DNA from: Naganishia liquefaciens
Taxonomy: Eukaryota > Basidiomycota > Tremellomycetes > Filobasidiales > Filobasidiaceae
Assembly (NCBI GenBank): GCA_013423385.1
Contig: BLZA01000007.1
Coordinates: 372,001-436,000 of the forward strand
Direction of reading: 5' to 3'
DNA: 64,000 nucleotides
Shown here: positions 10,111-24,106 of the stretch, one piece after another
Layout of the letters: every line of letters begins with the position of its first letter
How positions within the stretch are numbered: position 1 is the stretch's first letter
The notes under the pieces: model-generated
Seen by the model: the letters and a program-made list of their open reading frames with translations, nothing else
Database searches by the model: none
What the model was told of the DNA's origin: nothing
Program-made: the position numbers and the translations under genes

Positions 10111-13100
10111 TCAAGCAATGTCCAAGCGCGACTTCAATTGTTTGATCAATGCCCAATCTGACATCTCGACTTCACTTCGGAATGTGTTTTCTGTGCGAGC
10201 AGAATATATGAGTAACGTGAATTACTTAGATTGCAGCTTTTACGAACTGAGAACGTCAATGCTTTGTCGCGACAGATGAGAAATGAGTTCGTCTTTCTCG
10301 TCAAAGCTAGAAAACCTGTTAAGTTTCCTCTGTCCTTGATGGGTAGCAATTAGACTTACTGTCGACCGAAAGCCTTCGAGGACTGGTATACAGCATGCTC
10401 AATCTTGATGGCTGCTCCGGCACCAATTTGAGCCTTCTTGACGATGTCTTTGGTGACATGATTGATCTCGATTGAAGTTCTGCAAAAAGTCCACGTCAGC
10501 CACCAAAATAGAGAAATTTTGGTAAGTGCTCACATCTTTCCTAGAGGAATGATATCCTTTTTGCCGGTCTCCTTGTTCAGCTTGACTACACAGATGGGAG
10601 TGCCCACGCGCAGCGAGCCGTCGATGATATCAACACCCAGAACAATCGGGTCACGCTTGGCAAAGGCGCGAATGGTCTTGAGCCGACAAGGCCAGACGGC
10701 ATTGGGTGCCGCATCTTTTCTACGAGCCTCAAGAACTTCCTCCATGTAGGCCTTGAATGCATCGAACAGATGATAAATGATTTGAGCTGCAGATGAACCG
10801 TGAGTCATCGAAGGACTGGTCTCCATTTAAGAGAACTGACCTTCGAATACCTTGACGTTGAGTTCTTCGGCCATGGCTCTGGCATCCCGATCTACAGGCA
10901 CATCGAAACAGAGCACCACCGCGTACTCTGGGGCCTTCTCCAGCATGGCGGCGCACTTCATGATATCCTTTCTGTAGACGGGACCGATATTGATTGCGCC
11001 GACTGGGATCTTACTCGACCGCAAGAATTCGAGCAAAGCCTCCAATGAACCAAGAGTAGACGCCTGGACGTAGACTCCTCGACCACTGGGATCAAGATAC
11101 TCGCCTAAGCCCTTCAGGTCCGACTCCACTTCCGCCATGAGATCATCTTCATCATCATCTGGACCGACAACGAAGAGTCGAGAACCAGCGATTGCCTTTT
11201 CTAGACCCGGAGCAGCAATCTTGATACCCAAAGCAGCCTTGACCTCTTTGTGATGGACGTATTGTGACTAAAAGGCATAAGGAAAGAACGCGTAACAACG
11301 AGTTCGTATGACATACCTTGACACGCAGTTCCCGGAGCGGCTGAGGAGTCAGTAAAGCCCGGACATTCGTTGCAATTGCTCCGTCCATGCCGCAGACCAC
11401 GATTCGATCTCCCTCTCTCATGACACCGTTGGACAAGATGACGTCGATTGTCGTACCCAAACCCTCGATGACCTTTACTTCCAGGACTGTGCATTCCAAT
11501 TCGGAAAGGTACATCAAGCGTTCAGTCATTCGCTGCTGCGTCAGTTTGACGAGCAACATGATCATATCGGGTACACCTTCACCGGTAATAGCGGAGGTGG
11601 GAACAAGCGAGACAGTCCGGCCAAGGTCGTTGTTTTCGTAGTATAACTCGGAGTTGAAACCTTGTTCTGCGAAAGCGAGCTTGGCTGCCTGGAGTCGATT
11701 TTGGAATTCGCGCTTGGTGTTGGAATCCTGCTGTTCATAAGTGTCTCGGAAAGCTCCATTGGGGATCTCCTTCCAACCGTAACATCGATCGATTTTGTTC
11801 AGAGCGACGATGAAAGGCGTTTTTCTCTCCTTCAACAAACGAATGGATTCAAGAGTTTGAGGTTCGAGACCGTGCTACATTGCAAACAGACCGTAAATTT
11901 CCGCAAAAATCGCAGCGACCAAATGACCTACCGTGATATCGACGACCAAGATGGCGATGTTACACAGCGAACTACCTCGGGATCGTAAATTGGTAAAGGA
12001 CTCGTGTCCCGGAGTATCGATAATCAGGAGACCGGGCACCTTGAACTCGAACGAGTTGTCCTATCATATGCGACCGAAGTCAGTATCGACGTAACCGCCA
12101 CGCCGGAAGGTGCTTGCCTTGTTGACCACCCGCGTCTTCTCCTTGATAGCCTCAAGAGGGAAGTAGGTTGCACCGATTTGTTGGGTGATACCACCTGCTT
12201 CACCCTCTTGAACGTTGGTTTGACGGATCTAGCAGGAATGAATCATTAGCCTCGAGCGGACCAACTAGAGGGTAAGCCATACCTTGTCCAAAAGCTTGGT
12301 CTTTCCGGTGTCGACGTGGCCCAGAATACAGCAGATAGGGCTTCGAAGGTCATCCTTACTCCTGGCAGCCATAGCTTCGGTGTGACGTTGCGCTCGACGA
12401 GCAGCAGCCTCCTTGATCTTTTGTTCCTTTTCCAAGCGGGCCTTGCGCTGAGCAGGTGTTTCATCGTCGGAACTATCGGAATCGGAGTCATCGGAATCGT
12501 CCTCGCTAGAATCGTCGGAATCTGAGTCCTCATCAGAGTCGGAGTCCTCCTCGGACGAAGAGTCATCGACAGCTGGTTTAGAGGTGGACTTGGCTGGCAC
12601 AGGCTTGCCATTCGCGGCGACAGCCTTCGTGGCGGCAGGTTTGCCAGCAGCGGGGGTCTCGGTCTTGACGACCGCAGGAGCGGGTGGAGGCTTGGCGACT
12701 TCCTCCTCCTCATCACTGCTCTTATCCCAATCGTCACCAGAGTCTTCAATCTTTGTCTTGTCAACGGCTTGAGTTAATTCCTCGACTTTTTCATCGTCGC
12801 TCTTGTCCCAATCATCTCCTGACACCTCTGCAGCTCCCTTTTCTTCAGGCTCGGCAGCCGCTGGCACAGGCGCGGGCGAGGGGGTTGGTGCTTCGACCTT
12901 TTTGGGTTGTTGCTTCTTCCTGTTGCCATATACGACCTTCTTTGGCTTCTCAGCCTCGACTCGGTTTTGCAGGCCTTCGACAACGACTCCCGAAGCGAGT
13001 AGCTGTTCCTTTCTCAATGCCGCCATTTGCTGCTCGCGCTTCTGCTTGGCCGTAAGAAGCTTGCCTTCCTTGCGCAATTGCTCCTTCTTTGCCTTCTCCT

Positions 13101-14392
13101 TCTCCTTTCGGAGCTGTTTCTCTTCTTCTGCCTTGCGCTCCTCTTCTGCTATTCTGGCCTCTTCCTCCAATCGCAGTCGTTCCTCCTCCTCGGCTTTACG
13201 CTTGGCAGCCTCCTCCAACGCTTTTTGTTCCGCCAGGGCAGCTTGCAATGCTGCTACCCGCGCATTGACCTTCTTTGGCTTGGCGGCAGGCTCCTCTTTC
13301 GGCACCTCTGAGGCGGCCTTCTTCTTCTTCTTTTTCTTCTTGTCTGAAGATCCCGCGCCGGTCTCTTCCGCATCATCTTCAGCTGCATCCTCCTGCGCTG
13401 CCGGAGCGACCGATTCGGTAGGCGCAGTAGGCTCGTCTCCTCCAGTGGTGGCCGCGGCTCCTTTCTTTGCAGCCGCCTGAGCCTTCTTCCGAGCCTTTTC
13501 TTTTTCCTTCTTCAAACGCTCTTTTTCCTTTTTTGAAAGAATCTTGACATCTCCGTCTTCCGCATCACCACCAGCAGTTTCGGCAGGGGTACCAGGAGCT
13601 GCAGGTGATGGGGCGACCTTGGCTTCTTCGACTGCAGGTATGACGGAAGGGGACGCATTCTGTGTGGCGGTCGTGGGGACATCCATATCGTCACCGAGAT
13701 CCGCTTGCGATTTGGATTTCTTGCCCTTCTTGCCTCCCTTTTTCGGCTTGACATCCTCTTCAGGCCATTCGTCATCGATGTCGGCCACTTCGGGCTCAGC
13801 TGGGGTGGACTCTGTCGCAGGGGCTAAAGCTTCCATATCCTCATCGAAATCTTCCTGGACCTTGGACTTCTTTCCCTTGGCCTTCTTTCCCTTTTTCGGC
13901 TTGACATCTTCCTCTGGCCATTCGTCATCCATGTTGGCGACTTCCGGAGCGGCGGATGCAGGAGCACTCAAGGGAAGATCATCTTCGTCGTCATCATAAG
14001 TCGGTTTCTTTTGAGGCTTTTTCTTGCGCTCTTTGCTTGAGGCGATTGCAGCCTGTGTACGACAATGCTCTTAGTAAGGGAATAACTCAGAGTGCAAGAT
14101 ACCGCTTACCATCAATCCGCCTCCTGGAGAGTCATCCTCGTCGTTGCCAGCTTCAAAATCCTCGAGCATCTCGTATGCCGTCTTTTTCCCTTTCTTGCCG
14201 CCCTTCGCTGGCTGAGGAATGTCAGCATCATCTCCATCGGCGCCAGTCGGCAAATCCCCAATCTTTGCCTCCTTCTCAGCCCTGCAAATGAAAGTCAGCT
14301 ATAGGCACTTGCCTTGCCATTTGTCGGTAGACGAACCAGAATGCATCATCTTCCGCCTTTTTTCCCTTCTTGGCGTTTTTCTTGGGCGGCAT
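10111..14392 (-). CDS. FUN12: translation initiation factor eIF5B
   Basis: eIF5B is the GTPase that joins ribosomal subunits at the end of initiation in the cytosol. The product starts [12 protein letters not shown] at 14392. It has a long Lys/Glu/Asp-rich N-terminal region, including two copies of [14 protein letters not shown] and a Glu/Arg/Lys coiled coil (about 13020-13260). The G domain follows: P-loop GHVDTGKT near 12310, a DTPG switch near 12020, NKID near 11800. Domains II-IV run to 10111. The last two small exons encode [16 protein letters not shown] and [17 protein letters not shown] before TGA, matching the conserved C-terminal helix that contacts eIF1A. Introns occur near 14285, 14055, 12230, 12060, 11890, 11270, 10850, 10500 and 10340-10190. 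It lies downstream of the release factor gene on the same strand, 481 bp apart. The gene appears intact. Confidence 0.95.
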
Positions 14393-14873
14393 TTTATGTT
14401 CGGTACAAGGTCAGGGTGATGGTTCTTCTGCCTCTGTGAGCCGATGTGGCAGCAAGAAAGTCTATCTTGTCGATCAGAAACCTACAGCCATTCTACTGCA
14501 ACGTCCATGAAGCGGCGAAAGACGAGATGGTGCTGCGGCAGAAAATGATCGGCGGATCCTGAACGCGGCGGCCGAAGAATGTGGTCAGTGGTGGCAAATA
14601 CCGAAGCTAACGCCGAAATCTACAACTTCGACAACTAGCCACAGTCATTCGGTGACCTCGTTGGTCGACTACATGAGAGCTCTCCCGGCGGAGACTCCAC
14701 TGCCCTAAACGGAGAACCCTGCTCATTCAAAGATCACCTTCAGGCCGATATCCCGACTTGCGTTCAGAAGAGTGCCGGGAAAGCAGATGCTACATTTTCA
14801 GGGGCGCCTCTATTCGGGTCAAAGCTATGATCCTGTACTGTTTCACACAACATCATATCGCCCTCATCTTCTC
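14393..14873. other. eIF5B upstream region
   Basis: This 480-bp stretch between the release factor stop and the eIF5B start presumably holds the eIF5B promoter and leader. A 91-codon plus-strand ORF beginning at 14772 is the complement of the last release factor exon and is not a gene. No clear TATA box was seen. Confidence 0.5.
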
Positions 14874-16605
14874 CTAATCTCCTATATCCTCGCCTATTTC
14901 GAGGAGGCTCTCCATGCGGAGACTCCTCTGATGCTCTTTCAGTTGCGCAATGACATTTTCCAATGCCTCTCCCTCGAGGACAGCATCTATGCCTGTGAGC
15001 GTGAGTCCTATACGATGATCCGTGATACGATCCTGATAGATCGATAATATAAGCAGACTGAGACGCCTCGCCGAGAATCCGAGCCTACCTGGGGGAAATT
15101 ATACGTTCGAACTTTATCGCTTCTATCCATTCCCTTGACCTGACTCTGACGAGTTTTCCGTCGGTCTTCCGCCTGTTGCACCAGTCTTTGATCGAGCAGT
15201 CTGGCACGCAAAATCTGCCAGGCCCATGCCTTGTTCTGAATCGATTGCTTCCTGGTCAGCCGACATGATCTCGTAGCAGGAATCGAAACGCACCTGGTGT
15301 TGACTTCTTGAGTCTTGCATCGACACAGTGATCCCCGTAGGAATATGCGTCAAGCGTACTGCCGACTCGGTTTTGTTGACATGCTACCAATAAACGGCGA
15401 ATCAGCCTTGTGAAATTACGGCAAAATTGTTGTCTCTGACCTGTCCTCCTGCACCCCTTGATCGCATCACTTCTGTCTTGACATCCTTCTCGTGGACCAG
15501 ATCATCAGATGCATCGACCTTTTCCATCACAGGCAGTACCTAGGAGACCATATACGTGATCACTAAATGGCGCCTTGCCGAATTGCGGAACGAAACGTAC
15601 CACGACTGCAATTGTGCTCGTGTGCACTCGACCCGCACTTTCCGTGGCCGGGACTCGCTGAACCCGGTGCACACCTCGCTCGAATCTGAAATCGCCAAAC
15701 GCGCCATCCCCATCGACCTTGATCGTGACATCTTTCAGGCCCGTGCCGGCACCGGTTCCGATCGATCCCGCGGTCTTGCTTAAAATCTCGGTCCGCCAAC
15801 CCTTAGCTTGCGCATACCTCGTGTACATGCGCATGACTTGTTCCACAAAGAGCGCGGCCTCATCGCCTCCGACTCCTGCCTTGAGCTCAATCATGGCGCC
15901 CAAGGCTGCGGTGGACGATGGCGGAAGCAGCAGAGCGGGTAGACGGTCTTGCAGCAATTCCGACATCTGCTCCTCGAGAGCTGCCAATTCCTCACTGGCA
16001 AGAGACCGCATGGCTGGATCCGAATCTTGTAAAAGAGTCTCAGCTTCTGCCATAGCCTGAAGACGATAAAATCAGCCGAAGCTCCAGAGCAACGAAACAC
16101 CACCCACGCTTTTGGCGTCCATATACTCTTGCCACGCTCCGGCTAGTGGCTCAAGCCCTTTCACAACCCTTGCCAACTCGATCTGTGTTTCGACATCGGT
16201 CTCTCCCGATTGCTGTCGCGGAGAATAAATTTCAGGACGACATAGGGAAGGCCTGGAAGGGCTTACCTGCGCAACTGCATTCTGATACTCCTGCACTTTG
16301 GATTCAATTGCAGATAATAGCGTGTCTTGGGTGGTCTTTGCAGCGACATGAGATCCCTTCTTGGCAAGTCTAGCCACCGAGGTGCAGAAGGCATGCCCTG
16401 GGAATGAGGGGAAAGACGAGGCGCGGCATCCATACGAGGCGGTAGCTTGAGATTCCAATGAAGCAGTTCCTCGTCGAAGGGTGTGTCGAGGCACAGCTGT
16501 CGCGATTCCACTCCCGCGTTGGAGGGCGCATATGGATTGTGCCAACCGTCGAGTACAGGGTTTCATCAAGCTGTCCTCACCGAGCCTAACAAAGCTGTTC
16601 AACAA
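14874..16605 (-). CDS. MRF1: mitochondrial peptide chain release factor 1
   Basis: This class-I release factor recognises UAA/UAG in mitochondria and triggers peptidyl-tRNA hydrolysis. An N-terminal Arg/Ser-rich presequence (start at 16605 or Met 14 at 16566) is followed by a helical domain, then [14 protein letters not shown] and the segment [16 protein letters not shown] (about 15600-15900). The catalytic GAGGQ motif is near 15430-15445. It is followed across an intron by [17 protein letters not shown] and SRSQHQ, then [13 protein letters not shown] and RTYNFPQ. The final exon (14874-15035) gives [21 protein letters not shown] and ends at TAG 14874-14876. The GGQ codons end one exon and HVN starts the next. 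It shares a 281-bp divergent promoter with the RRM gene at 16887. The gene appears intact. Confidence 0.93.
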
Positions 16606-16886
16606 CTGGTGGACATTGTTGCATACCAGCTTGCAGTCAGTTTGCTAATGTTTCAGGATACTTGGTGAAATTATGCGACTCTGTACTCTGCCGAGCCAGA
16701 GCGATCGAGAATTGAGTATTCCGCCATTTCGTTCTGATATCAAGTCGTATAACGATACTAGCCTTCGTGATCGTATCATCTTCTGTTTTCTCCATACGCA
16801 CTGAGCGGCTTCACAAATAATAGGCGGTCCGCATTCAAACTCAGCATCTCAACATCGTGGACTGGGCGCTCTAGACCCTTATCAAA
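16606..16886. promoter_or_regulatory. divergent promoter between MRF1 and the RRM gene
   Basis: The two start codons are 281 bp apart and face away from each other, so both promoters must lie here. No clear TATA box was identified. Confidence 0.5.
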
Positions 16887-17577
16887 ATGGATCAAGATTC
16901 AACCGTCGGCAGAGGTGAGTGATCATCGGCTAATACCGGAGATCTATCGCTGACTTCCCATTATTCTCCTCCTATTACAGGAAAGAAGACTATCTTTATC
17001 ACGGGCTTTCCAGAATCAGTGAAAGAACAGGAATTGCTGCAGGCATTCGTGACATTTGGTAAGTGAAATGCACGAATTATTTGACAACACTCATCCTGTG
17101 CTTGGCTTTAGGGGATATCATTGAAATCTCGATACCAACGGATCCTCAGAACCGTGAGTCCTCCTAGCGACCCGTCTCAAGCAATCGTGACGAGGTTCCA
17201 TTCCGGCGACTACAGGAGACAAGCCAAGAGGTTTCGCCTTCATCACATTTGGCACAGCGCTGGATGCTCAAGATGCCATTGACAACTATGATATGAACGA
17301 GCTGCCAGGACATGAGGGCAAGGGACATTACTTGAAGGTCAACTTGGCAAGACCCGACACCAAGATCTCTGGGCAGACGCATGACGGCCCAGGTAAGTGT
17401 GACATACTTCTGGTTTGCGCAACAGACGGATTGACCAATGGATGTGTCTTGCTTTCAGTATGGGCTACTGAGGAATGGCTGCAGACGCATGCGAAGCCAC
17501 TGGATGAGTCTGGTGGGAAGGGCGTAGAGGCCGCTTTGCCGCCTGGTAGAGAGCAGACCGATGTGACTATGGAGTGA
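16887..17577 (+). CDS. small RNA-binding protein with one RRM (cyclophilin E RRM-like)
   Basis: Five exons encode about 145 residues. A single RRM covers most of the protein: RNP2-like KTIFITGFP near the start, and RNP1-like KPRGFAFITF about residue 55. The segment KGHYLKVNLARP and the C-terminal VWATEEWLQTHA follow. The RRM resembles that of cyclophilin E (Cyp33), but no peptidyl-prolyl isomerase domain is present, and the frame ends at TGA 17575-17577. RNA binding is well supported; a role in splicing or nuclear RNA processing is inference. Introns lie near 16914-16980, 17060-17111, 17154-17214 and 17393-17458. It converges on the CTP synthase gene with 175 bp between stops. Confidence 0.85.
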
Positions 17578-17752
17578 TGAAATAGCTTTCCAGTAAGAGT
17601 CCGGAAGCAAGCAAAATGGCGGACAGCTGTAGTCCATGAATCTGATTGTAATATAATGATATAGCATCCGGGGAGGTGAGACTCCTAGCATCGGATTAGT
17701 GCGACGCTATGTGTATTACAGCCACCTGACTATGATGCCGATCGCTAATAAG

Positions 17753-20119
<2,367 letters not shown>

Positions 20120-20390
20120 GATGTCTTTGTTCTGGAAGGACAAGGAGTAAAGCAGATAGCGGAGCCCTAGACGTCTGTTGATGACCAGGTGAAGCAGGCG
20201 GACCGAGTGAGTAGTGAAGCATGGCAGGTCCATCCGCCAGAAATCCTCGATCGCGCACGTGACCACGGGTGGGCGGAGAACACTGACGAGCGCACAAAGT
20301 AAACATGCCGTGTTCATATGAGAATAATTTCGGAAGAAGCATCCAAGATCCACGGTGATCGGCGACCCGTTGGTATAGGACAGCAGCGGC
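20120..20390. promoter_or_regulatory. divergent promoter between CTP synthase and SUA5
   Basis: The 271-bp interval between two divergent start codons must contain both promoters. A minus-strand frame that runs through it is an upstream extension of the CTP synthase frame with no support. Confidence 0.5.
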
Positions 20391-22082
20391 ATGCTCATTC
20401 GCCCCGCTGCTCGCTTCGTCCACCATCGTCTTCTCTCTAGCACAGCAATGTCATCCGCTCGTCTCGTACCCGTGCTTCCGTGCCCTGAGCCGGAAGCCAT
20501 TGCCTTTGCGCCTAGTTCCGGATGCGGTCATTCACTTGAGGATCCACAAATCGCTCGGATTTCTCCAACGACGCATGAGCATCTACGGATAGCGGCACGT
20601 CATCTGCGAGCATCACGGCTCGTCGCTTTCCCCACGGAAACGGTATATGGGCTTGGCGCGAACACCTTGGATCCGGTAGCGACTGCCAAAGTTTACGCAC
20701 TCAAGGGTCGCCCATCGGACAATCCGCTCATCGTCCACGTCTCGTCGCTTCGGATGCTACGGTCCCTCATACCAGAGAGCGAAACAATTTCCGACCTCTA
20801 CCTCGCGCTCATCGACGCCTTCTGGCCCGGTCCGCTTACGCTGCTCTTCCCGGCCCGCAATCCGCCTCGTCCACCACCGGCACCACAGACGATTGGCATT
20901 CGGCTACCATCGCATCCGCTCGCTAGGGCACTCATTACCGAGGCCAATCTTCCAATCAGCGCTCCAAGTGCAAATAGTTCGGGCAGGCCGAGTCCGACCG
21001 AGGCAGCGCATGTGTTTGCGGATCTGGGGAGGAAGGGCGCCGAGCCCGTCATAGATGCCGAGGGGAAAGTAGTGGATGAAGTAGGGATGTTGGGATGCAT
21101 CCTTGATGCCGGGCCATGTGCTGTTGGTGTAGAGAGCACGGTCGTAGATGGAACGCAATGGAGCGCAGAAGCGGCTAGACCACGCGTCCTTAAGGTGTTG
21201 CGACCCGGGGGTGTGGGAGTCGAGGAAATCGAAAACGTTGTCGCGGCGTTGGACGAGAAATTGGGATTTACTGGAGCGCAAAAAACGTCCGTGTGGGTCT
21301 ATGGTCGAGATCCGCCAGCTGCTTCGTCTCGGACAACGGCTTCGCCGACAATGGTCCATTCGCCAATTCCGCAACGTCAGTCATGCGTATCCTCGTCGAC
21401 GCCAGCCGAAATCCATAACCCAACAACTCCAGGAATGAAATACAAACACTATTCCCCCTCGATCCCGGTATACCTGCTCTACCCCACGGATAGATTCCCA
21501 ACGAATCCATTGCAAGACCAAACCGCAACTGCTCCAGCCAAACTCGAGCAAGTCTGGAGACACGTTGCGGATCAATTGGTTGCTGCCCGGTTAGATGGCG
21601 CCATCGCCGAGGGCGACGCATCCAGCAAGAGTGGCTGTTCTCGCAAGCGACTGCGGTTCGGTGTCATGGCATTTGACAACTCGTCCCTTCGACACGCTTT
21701 GAAATTCACAACGCATGCTGTCTCACCAGCTCAACGTATCCAGGTGCAAGATGTCGAAAATGACACCGAGATCGAGACCGAGATCAAGACTCTTGGCTGT
21801 ACAGAGGAAGACGCTGCGAGGGCTCTGTTCCGGGACATGTTGGCGTTTGAAGGCACGTTTGGTGTTGCGACGGATGAAGCTGCGGCGTCACGGCTGAGAC
21901 AGGCATCATCCTCTGCCGGCGTCGATGCAATCCTGATCGAGGCATGTCTTGAAAAGGGCGTTGGCCTCGCAGTGATGGAACGCGTCAACAAGGCTGTCGG
22001 CGGAGGAGGCACGGGTAAAGGGCTCGGCGTCCGTGACGTACAGGAAGCGCAGAAACGTTTCTGGGTAGATGTATCCCCATAA
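20391..22082 (+). CDS. SUA5: threonylcarbamoyl-AMP synthase Sua5 (YrdC family)
   Basis: Sua5 makes threonylcarbamoyl-AMP from threonine, bicarbonate and ATP for the t6A modification at position 37 of ANN-decoding tRNAs. The gene is intronless, 563 codons. The YrdC domain shows FPTETVYGLGAN, KGRPSDNPLIVH, WPGPLTLL and SAPSANSSGRPSPT, and the C-terminal Sua5 domain begins at GMKYKHYSP. Two in-frame starts exist: ATG 20391 adds a 19-residue Arg/Ser/His-rich, acid-free leader (MLIRPAARFVHHRLLSSTA) typical of a mitochondrial presequence, and ATG 20448 gives MSSARL. One gene could therefore supply both cytosol and mitochondria. It converges on FYV10 with only 85 bp between stops. Confidence 0.95.
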   Translation: MLIRPAARFVHHRLLSSTAMSSARLVPVLPCPEPEAIAFAPSSGCGHSLEDPQIARISPTTHEHLRIAARHLRASRLVAFPTETVYGLGANTLDPVATAKVYALKGRPSDNPLIVHVSSLRMLRSLIPESETISDLYLALIDAFWPGPLTLLFPARNPPRPPPAPQTIGIRLPSHPLARALITEANLPISAPSANSSGRPSPTEAAHVFADLGRKGAEPVIDAEGKVVDEVGMLGCILDAGPCAVGVESTVVDGTQWSAEAARPRVLKVLRPGGVGVEEIENVVAALDEKLGFTGAQKTSVWVYGRDPPAASSRTTASPTMVHSPIPQRQSCVSSSTPAEIHNPTTPGMKYKHYSPSIPVYLLYPTDRFPTNPLQDQTATAPAKLEQVWRHVADQLVAARLDGAIAEGDASSKSGCSRKRLRFGVMAFDNSSLRHALKFTTHAVSPAQRIQVQDVENDTEIETEIKTLGCTEEDAARALFRDMLAFEGTFGVATDEAAASRLRQASSSAGVDAILIEACLEKGVGLAVMERVNKAVGGGGTGKGLGVRDVQEAQKRFWVDVSP

Positions 22083-22167
22083 TTGGCAAGGAGCTCGGAT
22101 TTGAACTGCATTACAACGATGACACGGGTTTGATATTGGATTACAGGTTGTAACAAGACATCATACA

Positions 22168-24106
22168 TCATAGAATGTACACACGCCGAAGCTGATCAAA
22201 GGCACATTGCTCGAGTGTGCGGGGACATGTGACGATGCCTCCCACAGTCTCCTTTGCCATCTGGGACAATGCCTGACAGAGCTATTAGTGTCAGTTTTCG
22301 CATATCAGTTCGCTAAGGATGAGGCGTACCCTGTGAGAGTATACGTATCCGTTCGGGAACGCCAGGGCATAATTCTCGTCACCGATCACTTCCCCGCTGA
22401 TCCGGCAAACGATGCTAGAGTTGGTATGATGCGAATACGGCACGTCTTTCGCTAATACGGCCACATACGGCGCACACGTTGGGCAATCGACATTACGCTG
22501 AGGGTGTTCGGGATGCGCGTGCAGGTGTGATGCGTCATTCGTTGACGGAATGGAGGCGTCGGTAGTAGTAGACGAATTATGAATCGGTGGCGAAGCTGCA
22601 AGTGACGGTATCGGCAACACGATGGCGCGAGAATTATCGCTGTCCCCCTCGGCCCCCGCTGGCTCCATCACGACATCGACCCCATCAGCTGATTCATGCG
22701 GCAGGCCAGTCGCGCAGGCGGCGAGCTTGAGCGAGGACATGCCCGCAGAAGCAGTGAGAGACAGGACGGGTTGACTGGGAATGCCGTATATTCCGTTGAA
22801 TGTGGTCTGGAATTGCTGACACAGCGACTGCCAGCGCGCCGGATCATACATGCGCTTTGCAAGATCGGTAGATGTGAACGTAAGCACACGACCCGTGAAC
22901 GGCTTGTTGACACTCTTACTCTGTAAATTCCGACATTGGTGCCTTGTCCGAAGAATAACAGCGACATGGCTTGTTCTATTTCTCTCATGTGAGTTTCTTG
23001 CCACGTCGCAAGATATTTTTGCGCATACGCCAACGCCTCCGTTTGCTGCTTCTTACGACATAGTTCAATGTATTCTTGCAAACGTAGGGAAAATTCCAGA
23101 TAATTCTGAGCGAAAGTGACAAACGTTAGAGTTCCGATCTAGAAGACGGGAAGGGTAGAAATCCGACCTTTGTCTTCTTGAGGGTTCCTCTGTTCTCGCC
23201 ACACCAGGCTAGTGCTTCGGAACAGCTATGGTTGTCGGCGAGGGCCGAACCGATTTTGGCACATTCCTGAAACAAGGCGATATCGACCTGATCCTGCGAT
23301 GGAAAGGCAATCAGCATGATGTGTTCAGAATGCAAACGGGTTTGAGGCCAAATCGGGGCACATACCTCTAGATTCCGCTCCTTGGCATAAGAGGCAGCGG
23401 CGGAAAGTCTACCCGTTCGCAATAGATAGTCCGTCATGTATCTGTCGAGGCGTTGCTCTTTCCAGCTGCGGGTTGCGCACATGCTTTAGAGGTCAACGAA
23501 ACGTTTATAGGCGTGATGAGGCAAGCGCTCACGTGAGCCACGACAGATCAGAATCGGAGACAGTATTCATGTCCTGAAGTTGAGAAAGGCCATGGAGCCG
23601 TGCTCTTAAAGGTGACGCGATGGTAACGGAAGGCTGAAGTCCTTGGATCTATAAGCAGAAAACTCAGCGACTCCGCGCCTACGAACACAGGGCTCCAAGA
23701 TAGAAGTGCTTGCCTTTCGTTTGAGTCCTTTGATACGCTCACTGGCTGCACGTAGTCTTTGTAAGCTTTCTTCCTTACTTTCAACTTTCAAGTCTTTCGG
23801 ATGTCCGTTATCGTTTAACTTTGCCAAAGTCTTGAGAGTTGCCTGTAAATCCAAGGATGAAAGGATCAAGCGGCGTCTTCGGGCAAACATCTTGTTGGCG
23901 GACCTGTAAAAACATGAAGTCCTTCTCCACCTGTCGTTGGGCGGAACGATGATTTCGGCGCATCAACTCGTATGGAATCTGTTGACCACAGTAACAGCAG
24001 AGATCAATAGAATGCTCCTGATGATTACCCCGACGCAGAAACGTACCCTGATGAACGGCTCCTCTAGCATTTCGGCAGCGGCGTGATCCATCTTTCTGTC
24101 CGCCAT
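22168..24106 (-). CDS. FYV10: GID/CTLH E3 ubiquitin ligase subunit (Fyv10/MAEA)
   Basis: The protein belongs to the GID/CTLH complex, which in yeast ubiquitinates gluconeogenic enzymes for degradation. The N-terminus MADRKMDHAAAEMLEEPFIR is at 24106. A coiled region, a LisH-like segment (YMTDYLLRTGRLSAAASYAKE), the CTLH domain (DIALFQECAKIGSALADNHS, ALAWCGENR) and the CRA domain (EYIELCRKKQQTEALAYA) follow. The RING-like Gid domain has CRISGEVIGDENYALAFPNG and, after the last intron, VTCPRTLEQCAFDQLRRVYIL before TGA 22168-22170. A Ser/Thr/His-rich insertion of about 60 residues lies before the Gid RING (about 22500-22680). The start is 324 bp from the divergent Rtp1 start. Confidence 0.9.

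Noticed and set aside
12803-13480. 225-codon plus-strand Ser/Ala/Phe-rich frame
   Set aside because: Antisense shadow of the Lys/Glu-rich eIF5B N-terminal region.
14772-15047. 91-codon plus-strand frame
   Set aside because: It is the complement of the last release factor exons, which match a known family.
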